A stretch of DNA of 6,635 nt from Candidatus Sericytochromatia bacterium (GTDB lineage: Bacteria; Cyanobacteriota; Sericytochromatia; UBA7694): assembly GCA_913773825.1 (NCBI GenBank), contig CAJYHH010000143.1:1-6635 (forward strand), written 5' to 3'. Both the position numbers and the translations under genes were made by a program. The notes beneath the pieces were generated by a model. That model was not told the origin of the DNA, ran no database searches, and worked only from the letters and a program-made list of their open reading frames with translations. Positions 5,758 to 6,635 of the stretch are shown one piece after another. Position 1 is the stretch's first letter; each line of letters starts with the position of its first letter.

Positions 5758-5847
5758 TCATAAAATACGCATCCCGGCCATCCAACGTTTACGTAGTCCG
5801 GTATTACTGCCCTTAAACGTGGGGTAGCCACGCTCGCCGCAGAGCAT
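5758..5847 (-). CDS. Small ORF of 29 codons, hypothetical
   Basis: Starts MLCGERGYPTFKGSNTGLRK and ends WMAGMRIL; the frame is open further upstream to about 5889 without a better start. It is basic and Gly-rich with no recognised domain and no strong ribosome site. Its TGA overlaps an ATG at 5761 (seven-codon ORF ending 5738) by ATGA, and that ORF in turn overlaps ATG 5741 the same way. Such a chain could be coupled leader translation or a coincidence in a decayed region. Confidence 0.22.
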   Translation of the reverse strand: MLCGERGYPTFKGSNTGLRKRWMAGMRIL

Positions 5848-5883
5848 GGCTGAGGCGTACCGCAGCGAGGAACGAACAGCCGT

Positions 5884-5955
5884 GTCGGGGAAGCGTCATT
5901 TCACTTATGCCGGCAACGAATGCTTACGCGCTTCCCTGACTGAAAGTGCCCGACA
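5884..5955. repeat. Nested inverted repeats, possible structured RNA or single-strand DNA fold
   Basis: TGTCGGG (5884-5890) pairs exactly with CCCGACA (5949-5955), and GGGAAGCG (5888-5895) pairs exactly with CGCTTCCC (5929-5936). The two stems share the GGG and are therefore alternative foldings. TTTCA/TGAAA (5899-5903 with 5941-5945) is compatible with the outer stem. No T-run follows on either strand, so this is not a standard terminator. Confidence 0.35.
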
Positions 5956-6038
5956 AAAAAATCATTAGCCTGCTCAGTAAGATAAGCCTCCCCTGAAACG
6001 CCTGGCGTCCGGATCCCCTTGCCATGCGACTTCGACTC

Positions 6039-6068
6039 AATAATGCTGTTTTTATATACAGCATTATT
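6039..6068. promoter_or_regulatory. LexA (SOS) box within an exact 30-bp palindrome
   Basis: Arms AATAATGCTGT and ACAGCATTATT (11 bp, no mismatch) enclose TTTTATAT. The core CTGT-N8-ACAG (6046-6061) fits the LexA consensus CTGT(AT)nACAG very well. It stands 76 bases before the umuD-like start, so LexA repression with SOS induction is the expected control. A TTGCCA box at 6019-6024 is a possible -35, but no well-spaced -10 is obvious. Confidence 0.88.
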
Positions 6069-6084
6069 TAAGGGGGGATTTATC

Positions 6085-6147
6085 ATGCCAGAATCATTCA
6101 CTGCCGCACCGGCTTCAGGCCATTCAGTCCGGAGAACGGCATCATGA
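6085..6147 (+). CDS. 20-codon leader ORF translationally coupled to the umuD-like gene
   Basis: ATG at 6085 reads MPESFTAAPASGHSVRRTAS and stops at TGA 6145-6147, overlapping the umuD ATG (6144-6146) as ATGA. A strong AAGGGGGG site (6070-6077) lies 7 bases upstream, better than the GGAG (6131-6134) serving umuD itself. The peptide has no recognisable domain. It may be a real coupling leader or the stump of a former upstream gene such as the impC-type gene found before plasmid umuD homologues; it does not resemble ImpC. Confidence 0.4.
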   Translation: MPESFTAAPASGHSVRRTAS

Positions 6148-6512
6148 AAGCAACATCCTCTTGGGGCGGACTGACAGTATTAAGGCCTGCCGATACCCGT
6201 CCCGTGATGCGCATCCCGCTGTTTGTTGAGCGCTGCGCCGCCGGGTTCCCCTCCTCTGCCACCGATTATGTCGAGAGCGAGCTGGACCTGAACGAGCTCT
6301 GCATCACCCACCGGGCGGCCACGTTTTTCGTGCGCGCCAGCGGCAGCAGCATGGAAGATTTGGGACTGTATGACGGCGACGTGATGGTCGTCGATCGCGC
6401 GAAGGAAGCCACGCACGGTGTCATCGTCATCGCCGAGGTCGGCGGGGAGTTCACCGTCAAGCGCCTACAGCTGCAGCCACAGATTGCGCTGCGCCCGATG
6501 AACCCAGCCTGA
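6144..6512 (+). pseudogene. umuD: umuD homologue truncated at its C-terminus (SOS mutagenesis)
   Basis: UmuD after RecA-assisted self-cleavage forms UmuD'2, the accessory dimer of translesion polymerase V. The 122 residues align well with E. coli UmuD: LRPAD (13-17), IPLFVERCAAGFPSSATDYVE (24-44) with the cleavage site as A33-G34 in place of Cys-Gly, catalytic S69 in RASGSSM, YDGDVMVVD (76-84), and catalytic K106 in FTVKRLQL. After PMNPA a TGA occurs, whereas UmuD (139 residues) runs about 26 more residues that form the last strands. The downstream DNA is unrelated recombinase sequence, so this is a deletion or recombination junction rather than a natural end. About nine extra residues precede the usual UmuD start. 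No umuC follows. The product is probably unstable or inactive, although it remains under the LexA box. Confidence 0.88.
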
Positions 6513-6635
6513 CGCATCTGGCCCGTGCGGGCTGGAAACTGCACGAACTTGCTACCTACGCAGGCCACCGCGATCCGCGCACCACTCAGATTTATATTCA
6601 CCTTTCCGGCAGGGATCTTGCCGCCCGGATGGCAG
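6509..6635 (+). pseudogene. C-terminal fragment of a tyrosine recombinase/integrase (runs off window)
   Basis: The plus frame from 6509 reads LTHLARAGWKLHELATYAGH then RDPRTTQIYIHLSGRDLAARMA to the edge. This is the last catalytic part of a phage-integrase-type recombinase: the GH motif and the nucleophile Tyr in TTQIYIH, followed by a closing helix. In intact family members an HxLRH motif lies directly before this segment; here umuD sequence stands in its place, so the 5' part of the gene is missing. It has no start of its own and should be non-functional. The joining point is within about 6505-6512. The source element cannot be named from this piece. Confidence 0.8.

Larger units (their letters stand above)
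5452..6038. other. 587-base stretch with only eroded small ORFs and inverted repeats
   Basis: No intact gene of ordinary size is supported here. The plus strand offers only frames with unconvincing composition. The minus strand carries a series of short ORFs between 5531 and 5847, described separately, that look like leader peptides or a decayed gene. Inverted repeats occur at 5498-5527, at 5785-5791 with 5814-5820 (ACGTTTA/TAAACGT), at 5818-5832 (CGTGG/CCACG), and in 5884-5955. The GC content is back to that of the flanking genes. Confidence 0.55.

Noticed and set aside
5846..5968. Plus-strand 40-codon frame starting MAEAYRSEERTAVSGKRHFT
   Set aside because: Passable composition but no ribosome site, no homology recalled, and it covers the competing inverted repeats; chance is as good an explanation.
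5901..6101. Minus-strand 66-codon frame
   Set aside because: It runs through the LexA palindrome and promoter region of the umuD-like gene and has no recognised motif.
6180..6601. Two overlapping minus-strand frames (78 and 111 codons)
   Set aside because: Antisense to the umuD homologue and the recombinase fragment, which are both clear by motif.

Overview
The window looks like accessory DNA of a gammaproteobacterium of the Enterobacterales, probably a large plasmid or a genomic island. The clues are an AIDA/TibA-type autotransporter with its dedicated heptosyltransferase, a LexA-boxed umuD relative, a piece of tyrosine recombinase, and abrupt changes in base composition. No replication or transfer gene is visible, so plasmid versus island is left open.

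Positions 1-4171 are one block on the minus strand, read from right to left. It starts with an EAL-domain c-di-GMP phosphodiesterase-like protein (3386-4171, TTG start). A LuxR/GerE-type regulator follows (2624-3322), overlapping the next gene by 4 bases (ATGA). Next comes an iron-finger O-heptosyltransferase of the TibC/Aah family (1338-2627). Last is an AIDA-type autotransporter adhesin whose first 422 residues lie in the window (1-1266), the rest running off the left edge. Gaps are 63, -4 and 71 bases and each gene has a good Shine-Dalgarno sequence, so this is almost certainly one operon. The adhesin is made with an extended signal peptide, the transferase should add heptose to its Ser-rich repeats in the cytoplasm, and the first two genes look like built-in regulators.

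Positions 4172-4881 are a 710-base, very AT-rich gene-free stretch between divergent genes. It holds A/T tracts, several exact palindromes, a repeated ATCAATA motif and a candidate promoter for the operon. It is the likely control region.

Positions 4882-5451 (plus strand) encode a secreted IalB-family protein with a signal peptide and four cysteines, followed by a hairpin.

Positions 5452-6038 hold no convincing intact gene. There are short overlapping minus-strand ORFs that look like an eroded or frameshifted small gene, and a set of inverted repeats.

Positions 6039-6635 carry an exact 30-bp palindrome with a LexA box, a 20-codon leader ORF overlapping the next start by ATGA, and a umuD homologue that loses its last ~26 residues where the sequence switches to the C-terminal part of a tyrosine recombinase, which runs off the right edge. 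This is a recombination scar in a former SOS mutagenesis locus.
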